A stretch of DNA of 64,000 bases from Streptomyces flavochromogenes (GCF_000717595.1 NZ_JNZO01000003.1:246264-310263); one strand, 5' to 3'. Numbered from the stretch's first letter, positions 29,641 to 38,521 are shown. A program made the numbers and translations. Notes: generated by a model not told the origin, from the sequence alone.

Positions 29641-31093
29641 CCCCAAGGGCTTCCTGACCACCGGTCGCGAGGTCGCCGAGACCCGCCCCGTGGGCGAGCG
29701 CGTCAGGGACTGGAACGAGGTCTACGTCCCCGGCTCCCTGCTGCCGATCATCAGCAAGCAGGCCGGCCGCTGCATGGACTGCGGCATCCCGTTCTGCCAC
29801 AACGGCTGCCCCCTCGGGAACCTGATCCCCGAGTGGAACGACTACGCCTACCGTGAGGACTGGTCGGCGGCGCAGGAGCGCCTGCACGCCACCAACAACT
29901 TCCCGGAGTTCACCGGCCGCCTGTGCCCGGCGCCGTGCGAGTCCGCGTGTGTGCTCGGCATCAACCAGCCGGCCGTCACCATCAAGAACGTCGAAGTCTC
30001 CATCATCGACAAGGCCTGGGACGCGAACGACGTCAAGCCGCAGGTGCCCGAGCGCCTGTCCGGCAAGACCGCCGCCGTCATCGGCTCGGGCCCGGCGGGT
30101 CTCGCCGCCGCCCAGCAGCTGACCCGGGCCGGCCACACCGTGGTCGTGTACGAGCGCGCCGACCGCATCGGCGGCCTGCTGCGCTACGGCATCCCCGAGT
30201 TCAAGATGGAGAAGCGGCACATCAACCGCCGCATCGAGCAGATGCGCGCGGAGGGCACCAAGTTCCGCACCGGCATCGAGATCGGCCGCGACATGACGGC
30301 GACGGACCTGCGCAAGCGGTTCGACGCCGTGGTCATCGCCGCGGGCGCCACCACCGCCCGTGACCTGCCCGTTCCGGGCCGCGAGCTGTCCGGCATCCAC
30401 CAGGCGATGGAGTACCTGCCGCTGGCGAACAAGGTCGTGGAGGGTGACTTCGTCGCCCCGCCGATCACCGCCGAGGGCAAGCACGTCGTCGTCATCGGCG
30501 GCGGCGACACCGGCGCCGACTGCGTCGGTACGGCCCACCGCCAGGGCGCGGCCTCGGTCACTCAGCTGGAGATCATGCCCCGACCGGGCGAGGAGCGGAA
30601 CCCGGGTCAGCCCTGGCCGACCTTCCCCATGCTCTACAAGGTCACCTCCGCGCACGAGGAGGGCGGCGAGCGGGTCTACTCCGTCTCCACCACCCACTTC
30701 GAGGGGGACGAGGACGGCAACGTCCAGTTCCTCCACCTCGTCGAGGTCGAGTTCGTCGAGGGCAAGCTGACCCAGAAGCCGGGCACGGAGCGCAGGATCC
30801 CCGCTCAGCTGGTCACGCTCGCGATGGGCTTCACCGGCACGGACGTGGAGAACGGCCTGGTCGCCCAGTTTGGTCTGGACCTCGACGAGCGGGGTAACAT
30901 CGCCCGAGACGCGGACTTCGCCACCAATGTCGATGGCGTGTACGTCGCCGGAGACGCCGGCCGCGGTCAGTCGCTCATCGTCTGGGCCATCGCCGAGGGC
31001 CGCTCGGCCGCCCGTGGCGTGGACCGCTACCTGACCGGCGCCAGCTCCCTGCCGGCCCCGATCCGCCCGACGGACCGTTCGCTGATGGTCTGA
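29633..31093 (+). CDS. gltD: Glutamate synthase (NADPH), small subunit
   Basis: GltD feeds electrons from NADPH through FAD and 4Fe-4S clusters to GltB. The 486-residue protein has the N-terminal cysteine clusters [17 protein letters not shown] and [13 protein letters not shown], the FAD loop [10 protein letters not shown] and the NADPH loop [27 protein letters not shown] near the C-terminus closes the FAD site. It starts inside the end of gltB (ATGGCTGA), so the subunits are coupled. A small hairpin overlaps its stop. Confidence 0.97.
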
Positions 31094-31106
31094 TCCGACC
31101 GGATCA
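31091..31106 (+). terminator. Hairpin at the gltD stop codon
   Basis: TGATCC-GACC-GGATCA includes the stop codon. A second small stem, CCGTAC with GTACGG (31120-31137), follows. Together they may end gltBD transcription, but neither has a T-run. Confidence 0.4.
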
Positions 31107-31215
31107 CCCCGAGAACGTCCCGTACAACGACGTACGGAACTGAGCGCGGCGCCCCCCGAATGTCCCCGACCGGACGACTGGGTGGGCGCTGTCGCGCGTG
31201 CGGACGCACTGCCGG

Positions 31216-31671
31216 TCAGGTGATCGGGCCCGGGAAGATCCAGGTGACCAGGGAGGCGGCGGAGACCGCGAGGACGCCGACCAGGCCCATCCAGCGGGCG
31301 ACGCCGGTCGTGCGTACGACGGACCTGGCCCGTTCCCTCTCGTACGTCAGCAGGTACTCCGCGTCGGTGAGGACCTTCTCGCCCGGCCGCTCGTGCACGG
31401 CCGAGACCATCATCCAGGAGGCCGCGAGGAGGAGCAGGAACGCACCGGCGAGCAGCCCGATCACCCACCACCTCGGGCCGGTGGTCATCCTGCTCAGGTT
31501 CTCCTGCCCCTTGAGCACGAAGACCACGGTGAGCAGCCCGGTGAGCGTGGTGAGGAAGTTCCGGTACCCCTCGGCCTGCTGGAGCGCCGCCCGCAGCCGC
31601 TCGGGCGGGCTCGCCATCGCCTGGCCTCGCAGGTCGGCCTTCCACAGTTCGTCGTCGCCGAATTCGCTCAC
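31216..31671 (-). CDS. Unrecognised small membrane protein, second gene of a two-gene unit
   Basis: The 151-residue protein starts at GTG 31671, which overlaps the upstream gene stop (GTGA). It has a polar N-terminal half (DDELWKADLRGQAMASPPERL), two hydrophobic segments close together (about residues 43-58 and 68-90), a charged linker with ERPGEKVLTDAEYLLTYERE and a final hydrophobic segment (about 128-147). I do not recognise a family. It is convergent with gltD. Its partner is a small cysteine-containing protein, so a membrane/soluble pair is likely. Confidence 0.6.
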   Translation of the reverse strand: MSEFGDDELWKADLRGQAMASPPERLRAALQQAEGYRNFLTTLTGLLTVVFVLKGQENLSRMTTGPRWWVIGLLAGAFLLLLAASWMMVSAVHERPGEKVLTDAEYLLTYERERARSVVRTTGVARWMGLVGVLAVSAASLVTWIFPGPIT

Positions 31672-31997
31672 AGGGACAGCCCCTGGGGCGGAAGCGCGAT
31701 CCAGAACGAGGCCCCGCAGCCGTCCGGGACCTCGTCGGGCCGGTTCGTGTGCAAGGTCGCGCACTGACACCTGGCGGGCCTCGGCTCACCGGAGGCCACG
31801 AGTTCCCTCAGGGGCTTCGAGGGGCCCTTGGTCACGTACTGCACCGCCGTGATGACCTTCGTGGTCACGCACCGGCACCGGGGGCACTCCCCGGTGGCCT
31901 CCACGCCGTCGCCGTCGCCCCGCACCTGCCAGAGGAAGGTGGAGAGGGGCTGGGTGAGGGGGAAGGTCCTGCGCTGGTAGGGGACGGTGGAGCTCAT
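31668..31997 (-). CDS. Unrecognised small Cys-rich protein, first gene of a two-gene unit
   Basis: The 109-residue protein has five of its six cysteines in two close groups, GECPRCRCVTTK and PARCQCATLH, consistent with a zinc ribbon, and ends GASFWIALPPQGLSL. ATG 31997 is preferred; a longer frame to 32186 adds a basic, low-complexity stretch. I recognise no family. It overlaps the downstream membrane-protein gene by GTGA. About 220 bases separate it from the alpha/beta hydrolase on the same strand. Confidence 0.6.
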   Translation of the reverse strand: MSSTVPYQRRTFPLTQPLSTFLWQVRGDGDGVEATGECPRCRCVTTKVITAVQYVTKGPSKPLRELVASGEPRPARCQCATLHTNRPDEVPDGCGASFWIALPPQGLSL

Positions 31998-32216
31998 GCC
32001 TGGGGTCCTCCGGGGTGGGAACGACGAGCGAGATTCGTCGGTACGTCGGCGCGGGGGCCGGGCGTCGGCGGTGAGGAGGTGCGCGCGCAGTGCCCGCCGC
32101 CTCCCGGCGTACGTCTCTTCGGGCGCGTACGTCGTCGAGCTCACCCGTACCCTCAACTCCCTGGCGCAGCACCCCTGGACGGACATGATTCCAGAACGTC
32201 ACCGGGGAGAGGGCCG

Positions 32217-33107
32217 TCATCCGGGGACGGCCCTCAGCCACGCCGCCGCCCCGTCCAGCGCCGCGTCCGCCTCCGGCAGCACGCCCGCTCCGCCGAGGAA
32301 GCCGTGGAACACGCCCGTGTGCAGGTGGACCTCGGCCCGGACGCCCGCGGCGGAGAGGCGGCGGGCGTAGGCGAGGCCCTCGTCGCGCAGGGGGTCGCAG
32401 TCGGCGAGGACGAGGAGGGTGGGTGGGAGGCCCGCGACGTCGGGGGTCAGGCCGGGGGAGGCCGCCGACGGGTCGCCCCCGGGCGCCACGTACTGCTGCC
32501 AGTACCAGCGCATGTGCGCCGTCGTGTGGAAGTAGCCCTGAGCGAAGTCACGGGCCGACCGTCCCTCGAGCCGGTGGTCCAGGGCCGGGTGGACGAGGAG
32601 TTGGCCCGCCAGGGGCGGGCCGCCTCCGTCGCGGGCTCGGAGGGCGGCCGCCGCTGCCAGGTTCCCGCCGCTGCTGTCGCCGGCCAGGACCAGCGGCCGC
32701 CCCGGGTATCGGCCGGCCGCCCACTCCAGGGCCGTGCACACGTCGTCCTCGGCCGCCGGGAAGCGGTGCTCCGGGGCCCGCCGGTAGTCGACCGAGACGA
32801 CGGTGGCGCCGGTACGGCCGGCGAGCGCGCGGCACGTGCGGTCGTGGGTGTCCAGGTCGCACAGGACCCAGCCGCCGCCGTGCGCGAAGACGACGACGAG
32901 GTCCTCCTGCCCCTCGTAGAGCCGTACGGGAACGCCGTTCGCCGAGGCGGACGCCGCCGGTGGTGTCCCGCCGAGGTGTGCGCGTGCCGCCGCCCTCAGC
33001 GCTTCCGGGCCCGCCTCCGGGCGCGGGAAGCCCGCGGACATCGCGTCGCAGAGCGCGCGGGCGGCCGGCGTGAGGGGGTCGGCGGGCCGGGCGCCGGTCG
33101 TCGTCAT
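32217..33107 (-). CDS. Alpha/beta hydrolase of the hormone-sensitive lipase family
   Basis: The 296-residue protein carries the HSL-family motifs: AHGGGWVLCDLDTHD, whose HGGGW forms the oxyanion hole, the nucleophile serine in LAGDSSGGNLA, Asp in ADCDPLRDEG and the catalytic His in GVFHGF. Such enzymes hydrolyse short-chain esters or lactones. It is the last gene of a minus-strand operon after an SDR and an LLM flavin oxidoreductase, with an ATGA overlap. The set could oxidise a ketone to an ester or lactone and then hydrolyse it, which is an inference from context. Confidence 0.88.
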   Translation of the reverse strand: MTTTGARPADPLTPAARALCDAMSAGFPRPEAGPEALRAAARAHLGGTPPAASASANGVPVRLYEGQEDLVVVFAHGGGWVLCDLDTHDRTCRALAGRTGATVVSVDYRRAPEHRFPAAEDDVCTALEWAAGRYPGRPLVLAGDSSGGNLAAAAALRARDGGGPPLAGQLLVHPALDHRLEGRSARDFAQGYFHTTAHMRWYWQQYVAPGGDPSAASPGLTPDVAGLPPTLLVLADCDPLRDEGLAYARRLSAAGVRAEVHLHTGVFHGFLGGAGVLPEADAALDGAAAWLRAVPG

Positions 33108-33826
33108 GAGGTGAGGCCTCCGTCGACCGTGAACTCGGCGCCCGTCACGTACGACGACGCCTCCGAGAGCAGGAACGCGACCAGCTCCCCGACCTCTTCC
33201 GGGCGGCCCATCCGGCCGAGTGGGACGTGCGACCAGTCCCTGTGCGCGACCGCCGTCGTCATGGGGGTGTCGACGGCGCCCGGGTGGACCGAGTTGACCC
33301 GGACGCCGTACGGGGCGAGGTCGCGTGCCGCCGCGCGGCTGAGGCCGCGCAGGCCGAACTTGCCGGCCCCGTACGCCGCGTGGCCGGGGACGCCGACGCG
33401 GCCCGCCGTGGACGACACGTTCACGACCGAGCCGCCGCCCGCCTCGCGGAGCGCGGGCAGCACCGCCTGGATGCCGAGAAACGGCCCCAACAGGTTGACC
33501 CTGAGGAGGAGTTCGAAGCTCTCGTACGTCTCCGATTCCACCGGGGCCGTCCGCCAGAGGGCTGCGTTGTTGACGAGCCCGTCGATCCCGCCGTACGTGG
33601 CGACCGCCGTGTCCGTCACCGTCCGCCAGTCGGCCGCCGACGTCACGTCGTGGCGGACGAAGACCGCCGCCCCGCCGAGCTCCGCCGCCACCGACCGGCC
33701 CTCCTCCTCCCGTACGTCGGTGAGGACCGCACGCGCCCCGGCCGCCACCAGGAGCCGGGCCTCCGCGGCGCCCTGGCCGCGCGCCGCGCCCGTCACGATC
33801 ACGACCTTGCCGTCCAGGGCGCTCAC
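33104..33826 (-). CDS. Short-chain dehydrogenase/reductase
   Basis: The 240-residue classical SDR has VIVTGAARGQGAAEA (the TGxxxGxG cofactor loop), LVNNAALW, VNVSSTAGRVG with the catalytic Ser region and AAYGAGKFGLRG (YxxxK). An aspartate at the end of the second strand (LTDVRE) favours NAD(H). GTG 33826 overlaps the LLM gene stop, and its own stop overlaps the hydrolase start, so the three genes form one operon. The substrate is not identifiable. Confidence 0.88.
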   Translation of the reverse strand: MSALDGKVVIVTGAARGQGAAEARLLVAAGARAVLTDVREEEGRSVAAELGGAAVFVRHDVTSAADWRTVTDTAVATYGGIDGLVNNAALWRTAPVESETYESFELLLRVNLLGPFLGIQAVLPALREAGGGSVVNVSSTAGRVGVPGHAAYGAGKFGLRGLSRAAARDLAPYGVRVNSVHPGAVDTPMTTAVAHRDWSHVPLGRMGRPEEVGELVAFLLSEASSYVTGAEFTVDGGLTS

Positions 33827-34950
33827 GCGGCGGCGTCCAGGGCCCGGAAGTGCGGGATGACCTTCGTGCCCCACTGGCGGATGGTCTCCAGGCAGGCCTC
33901 CTGCGGCACGGTGCCCATCTGGATCAGGCACATCACCTCGTCGACGCCGATCTCCCGGAGCCGTTCGACGTACGCGATCGCCGTGGCGGCGTCCCCGTAC
34001 GCGTGGTCGGTGTTGTAGGTGCCGGTGTCGACCGGCCGGGCGGGGACGTTCGCCTCGTGCAGCCGGGCGATCAGCTCGTCCCGCTCTCGGGCGAGGGCGC
34101 CGGCGTGGTCCTCGTCCTCCGCGTAACCGGTGGGCGCGGGCGCGCCGCCGTACCAGTGGGCGATCGATTCGGCGAAGAAGCGCTGGCCCCGGGTGCCGAG
34201 CCTGAGTGCGCGGTCGGCGTCGTCCAGGACGATGGTCGGGCAGAGGGCGGAGAAGTGGTCGTTGACCTCGGTGGAGACGAACCGCGACCCGTCCCGCGCG
34301 GCGAGGGCGTCGTCGTACACCGCGCGCATCGCGCGGACGTCGTCGGCGCCCGCGAACCCCATCACCAGGGCCCCGATGCCGAGTTCGGCCGCCCGCCGGA
34401 GGGAGGCGTGCTGCGAGCAGGCCATGAAGAGCGGCGGGTGCGGGTGCTGGACCGGGCGGGGCAGGATCGCGCCGGGGCCGATGTCGAGCGAGCCGTGCCA
34501 CGCGAACTCCGGCGCGCGCCACGCGGCGGCGAGGATCCGCAGGGCCTCCTCGGTCTGCGGTCCGGTGTCCTCGGGGCGCACCCCGAACATCCGCATCTCC
34601 TGGCGGGTCGCACCGCGTCCGGCGCCGATGTCGACCCGGCCGCCGGAGAGCACGTCGAGCATGGCGGCGCGTTCGGCGACCCGGACGGGGTGCTGGTAGC
34701 CGAAGGGCATGGTGACCACGCCGTGGCCGACGCGGAGGGTGCGGGTGCGGGCGGCGACCCAGGTCAGGAAGATCTCGGACGCGCTCATGTGGGCGTACTG
34801 CGTGAGGGAGTGGTGTTCGACCGCCCAGATCCGGTCGAAGCCCATCTCCTCGGCGAGGACGGCCTGTTCGACGCAGTCGTGGATGACGCGGTGTTCGCGG
34901 GCGGGCGTCGGGTCTACGAGCTGTGCTTCGAAGATCATGGAGAACTTCAC
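33823..34950 (-). CDS. LLM-class flavin-dependent oxidoreductase (luciferase-like)
   Basis: The 375-residue protein opens MKFSMIFEAQLVDPT and shows the luciferase-like barrel pattern: GFDRIWAVEHHSLTQYAHMS, VGHGVVTMPFGYQHPVRVAE and RVDIGAGRGATRQEM. These are FMN- or F420-dependent monooxygenases or dehydrogenases. The N-terminal part resembles bacterial luciferase-type monooxygenases more than F420 enzymes. It is the first gene of the minus-strand LLM-SDR-hydrolase operon and divergent from a PadR regulator, with a palindrome in the 97-base gap. Confidence 0.88.
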   Translation of the reverse strand: MKFSMIFEAQLVDPTPAREHRVIHDCVEQAVLAEEMGFDRIWAVEHHSLTQYAHMSASEIFLTWVAARTRTLRVGHGVVTMPFGYQHPVRVAERAAMLDVLSGGRVDIGAGRGATRQEMRMFGVRPEDTGPQTEEALRILAAAWRAPEFAWHGSLDIGPGAILPRPVQHPHPPLFMACSQHASLRRAAELGIGALVMGFAGADDVRAMRAVYDDALAARDGSRFVSTEVNDHFSALCPTIVLDDADRALRLGTRGQRFFAESIAHWYGGAPAPTGYAEDEDHAGALARERDELIARLHEANVPARPVDTGTYNTDHAYGDAATAIAYVERLREIGVDEVMCLIQMGTVPQEACLETIRQWGTKVIPHFRALDAAA

Positions 34951-34982
34951 GGGGGAGCTCCTCCCGTTGACGGTGTGTCAGA

Positions 34983-35014
34983 TATGCCTAATCGAAATAC
35001 TTCTAGCAGGCATA
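34983..35014. promoter_or_regulatory. Candidate PadR operator between the LLM operon and padR
   Basis: TATGCCT (34983-34989) is repeated inverted as AGGCATA (35008-35014), in the most AT-rich part of the divergent gap. PadR proteins bind similar spaced dyads, so mutual control of the LLM operon and padR-VWA is likely. Confidence 0.5.
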
Positions 35015-35047
35015 GGTGAGGGAGGGAAGGGTCGTAGACTGCCGACC

Positions 35048-35650
35048 GTGGCGGACGAAGAGACCGTGCCGGCGCTTCCGGCGACGAGCTGGGCCGTGCT
35101 CGGACTGCTCTCCTTCGGGCGGGAGTTGTCCGGCTACGACCTCAAGAAGTGGTCGGACCGGTCGCTGGGGCTCTTCTACTGGAGCCCGTCGTTCAGCCAG
35201 ATCTACAGCGAGCTCAAACGCCTGGAGAAGGCCGGATACACCGGCTCGCGTCTGGTCGCGCCGGAGGCCGGCGCGCGCGACAAGCGCGTCTACCGGATCA
35301 CCGACGAGGGCCTCGCCGCCGTCCGGCTCTGGGCCCGCAGCGCGCCGCTCGACCCGCCGGTCCTCAAACACGGGCCGATGCTCCGGCTCTGGCTCGGCCA
35401 TCTCCTCGAACCCGAGCGGACGCGGGAGATCCTCGCCGCGCACCGGGAGTACGCCGAGACCATGCGGCTGCGCGCCGAGGCCGACGCGGCGGACGCGTCG
35501 GCGGACGAGGCCTGGGCATACCCCCTGCTCACCCTGACCTGGGCCGAGCGGTACTACACCGCCGAGCGCGATCTGGCCGACGCCATGCTCGCGGACATCG
35601 AGCGGCTGGAGCGGCCGGAGCTTCCCGAGGGAGAGAACCCATGGCACTGA
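35048..35650 (+). CDS. PadR-family transcriptional regulator
   Basis: The 200-residue protein has the PadR winged helix at the N-terminus (WAVLGLLSFGRELSGYDL, then SQIYSELKRLEKAGYTGSRL, then KRVYRITDEGLAAVRLW) and a C-terminal helical dimerisation region (about 105-195). GTG 35048 is the plausible start, after a GGGAGGGAAGGG purine run. It is divergent from the LLM operon, which it probably represses. Its last ten bases overlap the VWA gene, an unusual tight coupling of a regulator with a VWA protein. Confidence 0.88.
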   Translation: MADEETVPALPATSWAVLGLLSFGRELSGYDLKKWSDRSLGLFYWSPSFSQIYSELKRLEKAGYTGSRLVAPEAGARDKRVYRITDEGLAAVRLWARSAPLDPPVLKHGPMLRLWLGHLLEPERTREILAAHREYAETMRLRAEADAADASADEAWAYPLLTLTWAERYYTAERDLADAMLADIERLERPELPEGENPWH

Positions 35651-36360
35651 GTCTGCGCAAGGTCGAGGAGACCGCGCCCGCGCTGGTCAGTCTCTACAAG
35701 CAGGCGGGCGAGTCGCTGCGACGGCACGGGATCGACGGGCAGCGCGTCGCCGTCTACCTCGTCGTCGACTACTCGGGGTCGATGAAGCCGTACTACTCCC
35801 GCGGCGCCGTCCAGGCCCTGGCCGACCGGGTGCTGGGGCTCTCCGCGCAGCTCGACGACGACGGGCGGGTACCCGTCGTCTTCTTCTCCACCGACATCGA
35901 CGCCGAGACCGAGATCCGGCTCGACGACCACGCCGGCCGGATCGACCGGATCGTCGCCGGGCTCGGGCACATGGGCAAGACCAGCTATCACCTGGCCATG
36001 GACGCCGTCATCGACCACTACCTCGACAGCGGCTCCACCGCGCCCGCGCTCGTCGTCTTCCAGACCGACGGCGGGCCGATCAACAAGCTCGCGGCCGAGC
36101 GGTACGTGTGCAAGGCGGCCCGGCTGCCGATCTTCTGGCAGTTCATCGGCTTCGGCGACCCGAGCAGCCGGCAGTTCGAGTTCCTGCGCCGGCTCGACGA
36201 GCTGGACGTGCCGGCGAAGAGGCCCGTCGACAACTCCGGGTTCTTCCACGCGGGTCAGGACCCGAGCAGGGTTCCGGACGCGGAGCTGTACGACAGGCTC
36301 GTCTCGGAGTTCCCGGTCTGGCTCGCGGCGGCGCGAAGGCAGGGCATCGTCCGGTCATGA
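35641..36360 (+). CDS. VWA-domain protein (TerY/tellurium-type) coupled to padR
   Basis: The 239-residue protein is essentially one von Willebrand A domain. The MIDAS motif is DYSGS at residues 43-47, with further metal-site candidates at GKTSYHLAM and FQTDGGP. A start such as LSLRKVEETAPALVSLYKQA followed by a DYSGSM core is typical of Streptomyces proteins near TerD/TerY. No ter genes are nearby. There is no signal peptide, so it acts in the cytoplasm. The ATG lies inside the padR end (ten-base overlap). The function is unknown; a protein-protein docking role is likely. Confidence 0.85.
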   Translation: MALSLRKVEETAPALVSLYKQAGESLRRHGIDGQRVAVYLVVDYSGSMKPYYSRGAVQALADRVLGLSAQLDDDGRVPVVFFSTDIDAETEIRLDDHAGRIDRIVAGLGHMGKTSYHLAMDAVIDHYLDSGSTAPALVVFQTDGGPINKLAAERYVCKAARLPIFWQFIGFGDPSSRQFEFLRRLDELDVPAKRPVDNSGFFHAGQDPSRVPDAELYDRLVSEFPVWLAAARRQGIVRS

Positions 36361-36493
36361 ACCGGCTCCCCGACCTCCGGGGCGCCCGTTCCTCCCCCGC
36401 CGCGCTCATGGCGGCGACCGGGGGCAGGGAACCGGCCACCGCCGACCGGGCGAGGGGGAATCCGATGGCCCCCGGTCCTGGCCGTGGGCGATC

Positions 36494-36883
36494 ATGGCGC
36501 CCATGACTTCTCTGGTACGACACGTCACCATCGACTGCTCCGACGCCTACGCCCTCGCCGCCTTCTGGGCGAAGGTCCTGGACTCCAAGGTCTCCGACGA
36601 CGACCAGCCGGGGGACGAGGAGGCGCTCGTCGAGACCCCCGGGGCCGGCCTCCTCTTCATCCAGGTCCCCGAGGCGAAGGCGGTCAAGAACCGCATCCAC
36701 CTCGACCTCCAGCCGCAGGACCGCACCCGCGACGAGGAGATCGAGCGGCTGCTCGGCCTCGGCGCGACCCTCCTCGACGACCGCCGGAACCCGGACGGCA
36801 CGGGCTGGGCGACCCTGGGCGACCCGGAGGGCAACGAGTTCTGCGTCGAGCGCAGCGCCGCGGAGCGCGCCGCCACCTCCTGA
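36494..36883 (+). CDS. VOC (glyoxalase/bleomycin-resistance fold) protein
   Basis: The 129-residue protein has the VOC half-repeat pattern: HVTIDCSDAYALAAFWAKVL, then GLLFIQVPEAK, NRIHLDLQPQD and DPEGNEFCVE at the end. This matches the many small Streptomyces VOC proteins of unknown substrate. Only some of the classical metal ligands are present. ATG 36494 is chosen because GGGCGA lies just upstream; ATG 36503 would remove three residues. The 133 bases before it hold no gene that I can support. Confidence 0.82.
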   Translation: MAPMTSLVRHVTIDCSDAYALAAFWAKVLDSKVSDDDQPGDEEALVETPGAGLLFIQVPEAKAVKNRIHLDLQPQDRTRDEEIERLLGLGATLLDDRRNPDGTGWATLGDPEGNEFCVERSAAERAATS

Positions 36884-36893
36884 TCCTGATCCT

Positions 36894-36935
36894 GAGACGT
36901 ACGGAGTGATCCGGAGAGACGTACGGAGCAATCCG
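36894..36935. repeat. Two tandem 20 bp direct repeats before the split-barrel gene
   Basis: GAGACGTACGGAGTGATCCG (36894-36913) and GAGACGTACGGAGCAATCCG (36916-36935) differ at two positions and are 22 bases apart. Each contains the palindrome CGTACG. They lie 38 bases before the next gene and could be operators or a small duplication. Confidence 0.6.
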
Positions 36936-36972
36936 GACGGTAGGTGTCGGGTATCCGGTGTTTCCTGGATCC

Positions 36973-37488
36973 ATGGGAGACACCGGAACCGGAACCACCT
37001 GGTCGGCCTTCGAGGCCGCCGAACCCGCATTCGCCGAGACCGTGCGCGAGCGCTTCGGGCAGTACACCCACCACGCCCTCGCGACCGTGCGCGAGGACGG
37101 CTCTCCGCGGCTCAGCGGCATCGAGGTGGGCTTCCGCTTCGGAGAGCTCTGGCTCGGCATGATGCCCGGCTCCCGCAAGGCCCGCGACCTGCGCCGCGAC
37201 CCCCGGCTCACCCTCCTCGCCAACCTGGGCGCCGGCACCGGCATGGGCGGCGGGGACGTCCGTGTCTCCGGGCGGGCGGTCGAGATCACCGACCCGGAGA
37301 CGGTCGCCCGGTACGTCGCCGACGCGGGCGAGCCCCAGCCGTTCCACCTCTTCCGGGTGGACCCGACCGAGGTCGTACGGACCTGGGTGGACGGCGACGA
37401 GCTGGTCGTCCGCACCTGGTCCGCCGGGCGCCCGGCCCGCACCTTCCGGCGCGGCAACGACGACAGCCCGCCCCGCCGGGTGTCGTGA
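36973..37488 (+). CDS. Pyridoxamine 5'-phosphate oxidase-like split-barrel protein
   Basis: The 171-residue protein has the split beta-barrel pattern of the PNPOx/FDOR family: HHALATVREDGSPRLSG, VGFRFGELWLGM, SRKARDLRRDPRLTLL and RVSGRAVEI. Actinobacterial members bind FMN or F420 and reduce or bind diverse metabolites. ATG 36973 gives the normal start. It is convergent with the acyl-CoA dehydrogenase operon, 28 bases away, and preceded by two 20 bp direct repeats that may control it. Confidence 0.85.
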   Translation: MGDTGTGTTWSAFEAAEPAFAETVRERFGQYTHHALATVREDGSPRLSGIEVGFRFGELWLGMMPGSRKARDLRRDPRLTLLANLGAGTGMGGGDVRVSGRAVEITDPETVARYVADAGEPQPFHLFRVDPTEVVRTWVDGDELVVRTWSAGRPARTFRRGNDDSPPRRVS

Positions 37489-37516
37489 GCCCGTTCGGCC
37501 GGGCGTCACGATCCGG

Positions 37517-38521
37517 TCAGGAGTACGCGCCGAGGACCGCCGCCCGGCAGGCGGCAGGGTCGCCCCAGGCGTCTCTCAGGGGGCGGGCCTTGCGGAGCCA
37601 CAGAGACAGGGCCGGTTCCTCCGTGTAGCCGATCGCGCCGTGGATCTGGAGGGCGGTGCGCGCCGCCGTGTAACCGGCCTCGCCCGTGGTCACCTTGGCC
37701 GCGGCCAGGTCCCCGGGCGTCATCGTCACCGCCGCCCCGAACAGCAGGGGCCGCGCGAACTCCAGGGCCAGCAGGGTGTCCGCCAGGCGGTGCTTGACCG
37801 CCTGGAACGCGCCGATCGGGGTGCCGAACTGCGAGCGCTGCCGGGCGTACGCGACCGTCCGGTCGAGCAGCGCCAGGCCCACGCCCAGTGACTGCGCGGC
37901 CGTCGCCAGCATCGCCCAGCGCCGGGCCTGCCCGGCCGCGACGGCCACCGCGGGGCCCTTGGCGAGCAGCTCCCCGCCGGGTGCCGGGCGGGCGAGCCGC
38001 CGTGCGGGGTCGGCGGAGCCCCGGACCTGTCCATGACCGGGCGCCCGCCACAGTTCCTCCCCGCGCACGACGAGCACCGTGTCCGCCCGGTCGGCGTCCA
38101 GGGCGTACGGGACGGAGTGCCGTACGCCCTCCGCCCCGGCGATCGCCAGGGTCGCCGTCCGTTCGCCCGTCGCCAGGGCGGGCAGAAGGCGTTTCGCCGG
38201 GTCCGGGTCGCCCAGGCGCGCCAGTTCCCCGAGGAGTACCGTCGTCGCCACGGTCTCCACCACGGGGCCCGGCACCGCGTGACGGCCCAGTTCGACGAAG
38301 GCGTGCGCGAGTTCGACCGGGAGCAGGCCCGTTCCCTCGTACTCCTCCGGGACCGCGAGCGCGCACACCCCCGCTTCCGCGAGACGCCCCCACAGGGCCC
38401 GCCCCGGGCCGGGGTCGTCGCCCGCCCAGGCCCGTACGGCCGCCGGGGTGTCCGCGGCGGTGAGCATCGCGTCCAGGGAGCGGGCGAACGCGCGCTGTTC
38501 GCCGGTCGGCAGAAAAGTCAT
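37517..38521 (-). CDS. Acyl-CoA dehydrogenase, short FadE32/33-type subunit
   Basis: The 334-residue protein is an acyl-CoA dehydrogenase of the short type found as one half of heteromeric steroid dehydrogenases. Motifs include LWGRLAEAGVCALAVPEEYE, RQRSQFGTPIGAFQAVKHRL and ALQIHGAIGYTEEPALSLWL. It overlaps the preceding fadE gene by one base (TGATG), so the two are probably made in equal amounts and form a complex. In M. tuberculosis the KstR2 regulon has two such short subunits (FadE32 and FadE33); only one is present here. It is the terminal gene on this side of the cluster. Confidence 0.85.
   Translation of the reverse strand: MTFLPTGEQRAFARSLDAMLTAADTPAAVRAWAGDDPGPGRALWGRLAEAGVCALAVPEEYEGTGLLPVELAHAFVELGRHAVPGPVVETVATTVLLGELARLGDPDPAKRLLPALATGERTATLAIAGAEGVRHSVPYALDADRADTVLVVRGEELWRAPGHGQVRGSADPARRLARPAPGGELLAKGPAVAVAAGQARRWAMLATAAQSLGVGLALLDRTVAYARQRSQFGTPIGAFQAVKHRLADTLLALEFARPLLFGAAVTMTPGDLAAAKVTTGEAGYTAARTALQIHGAIGYTEEPALSLWLRKARPLRDAWGDPAACRAAVLGAYS

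Noticed and set aside
35641..36360. The VWA protein as part of a tellurium-resistance (ter) cluster.
   Set aside because: No terB, terC, terD or terE-like gene occurs nearby.
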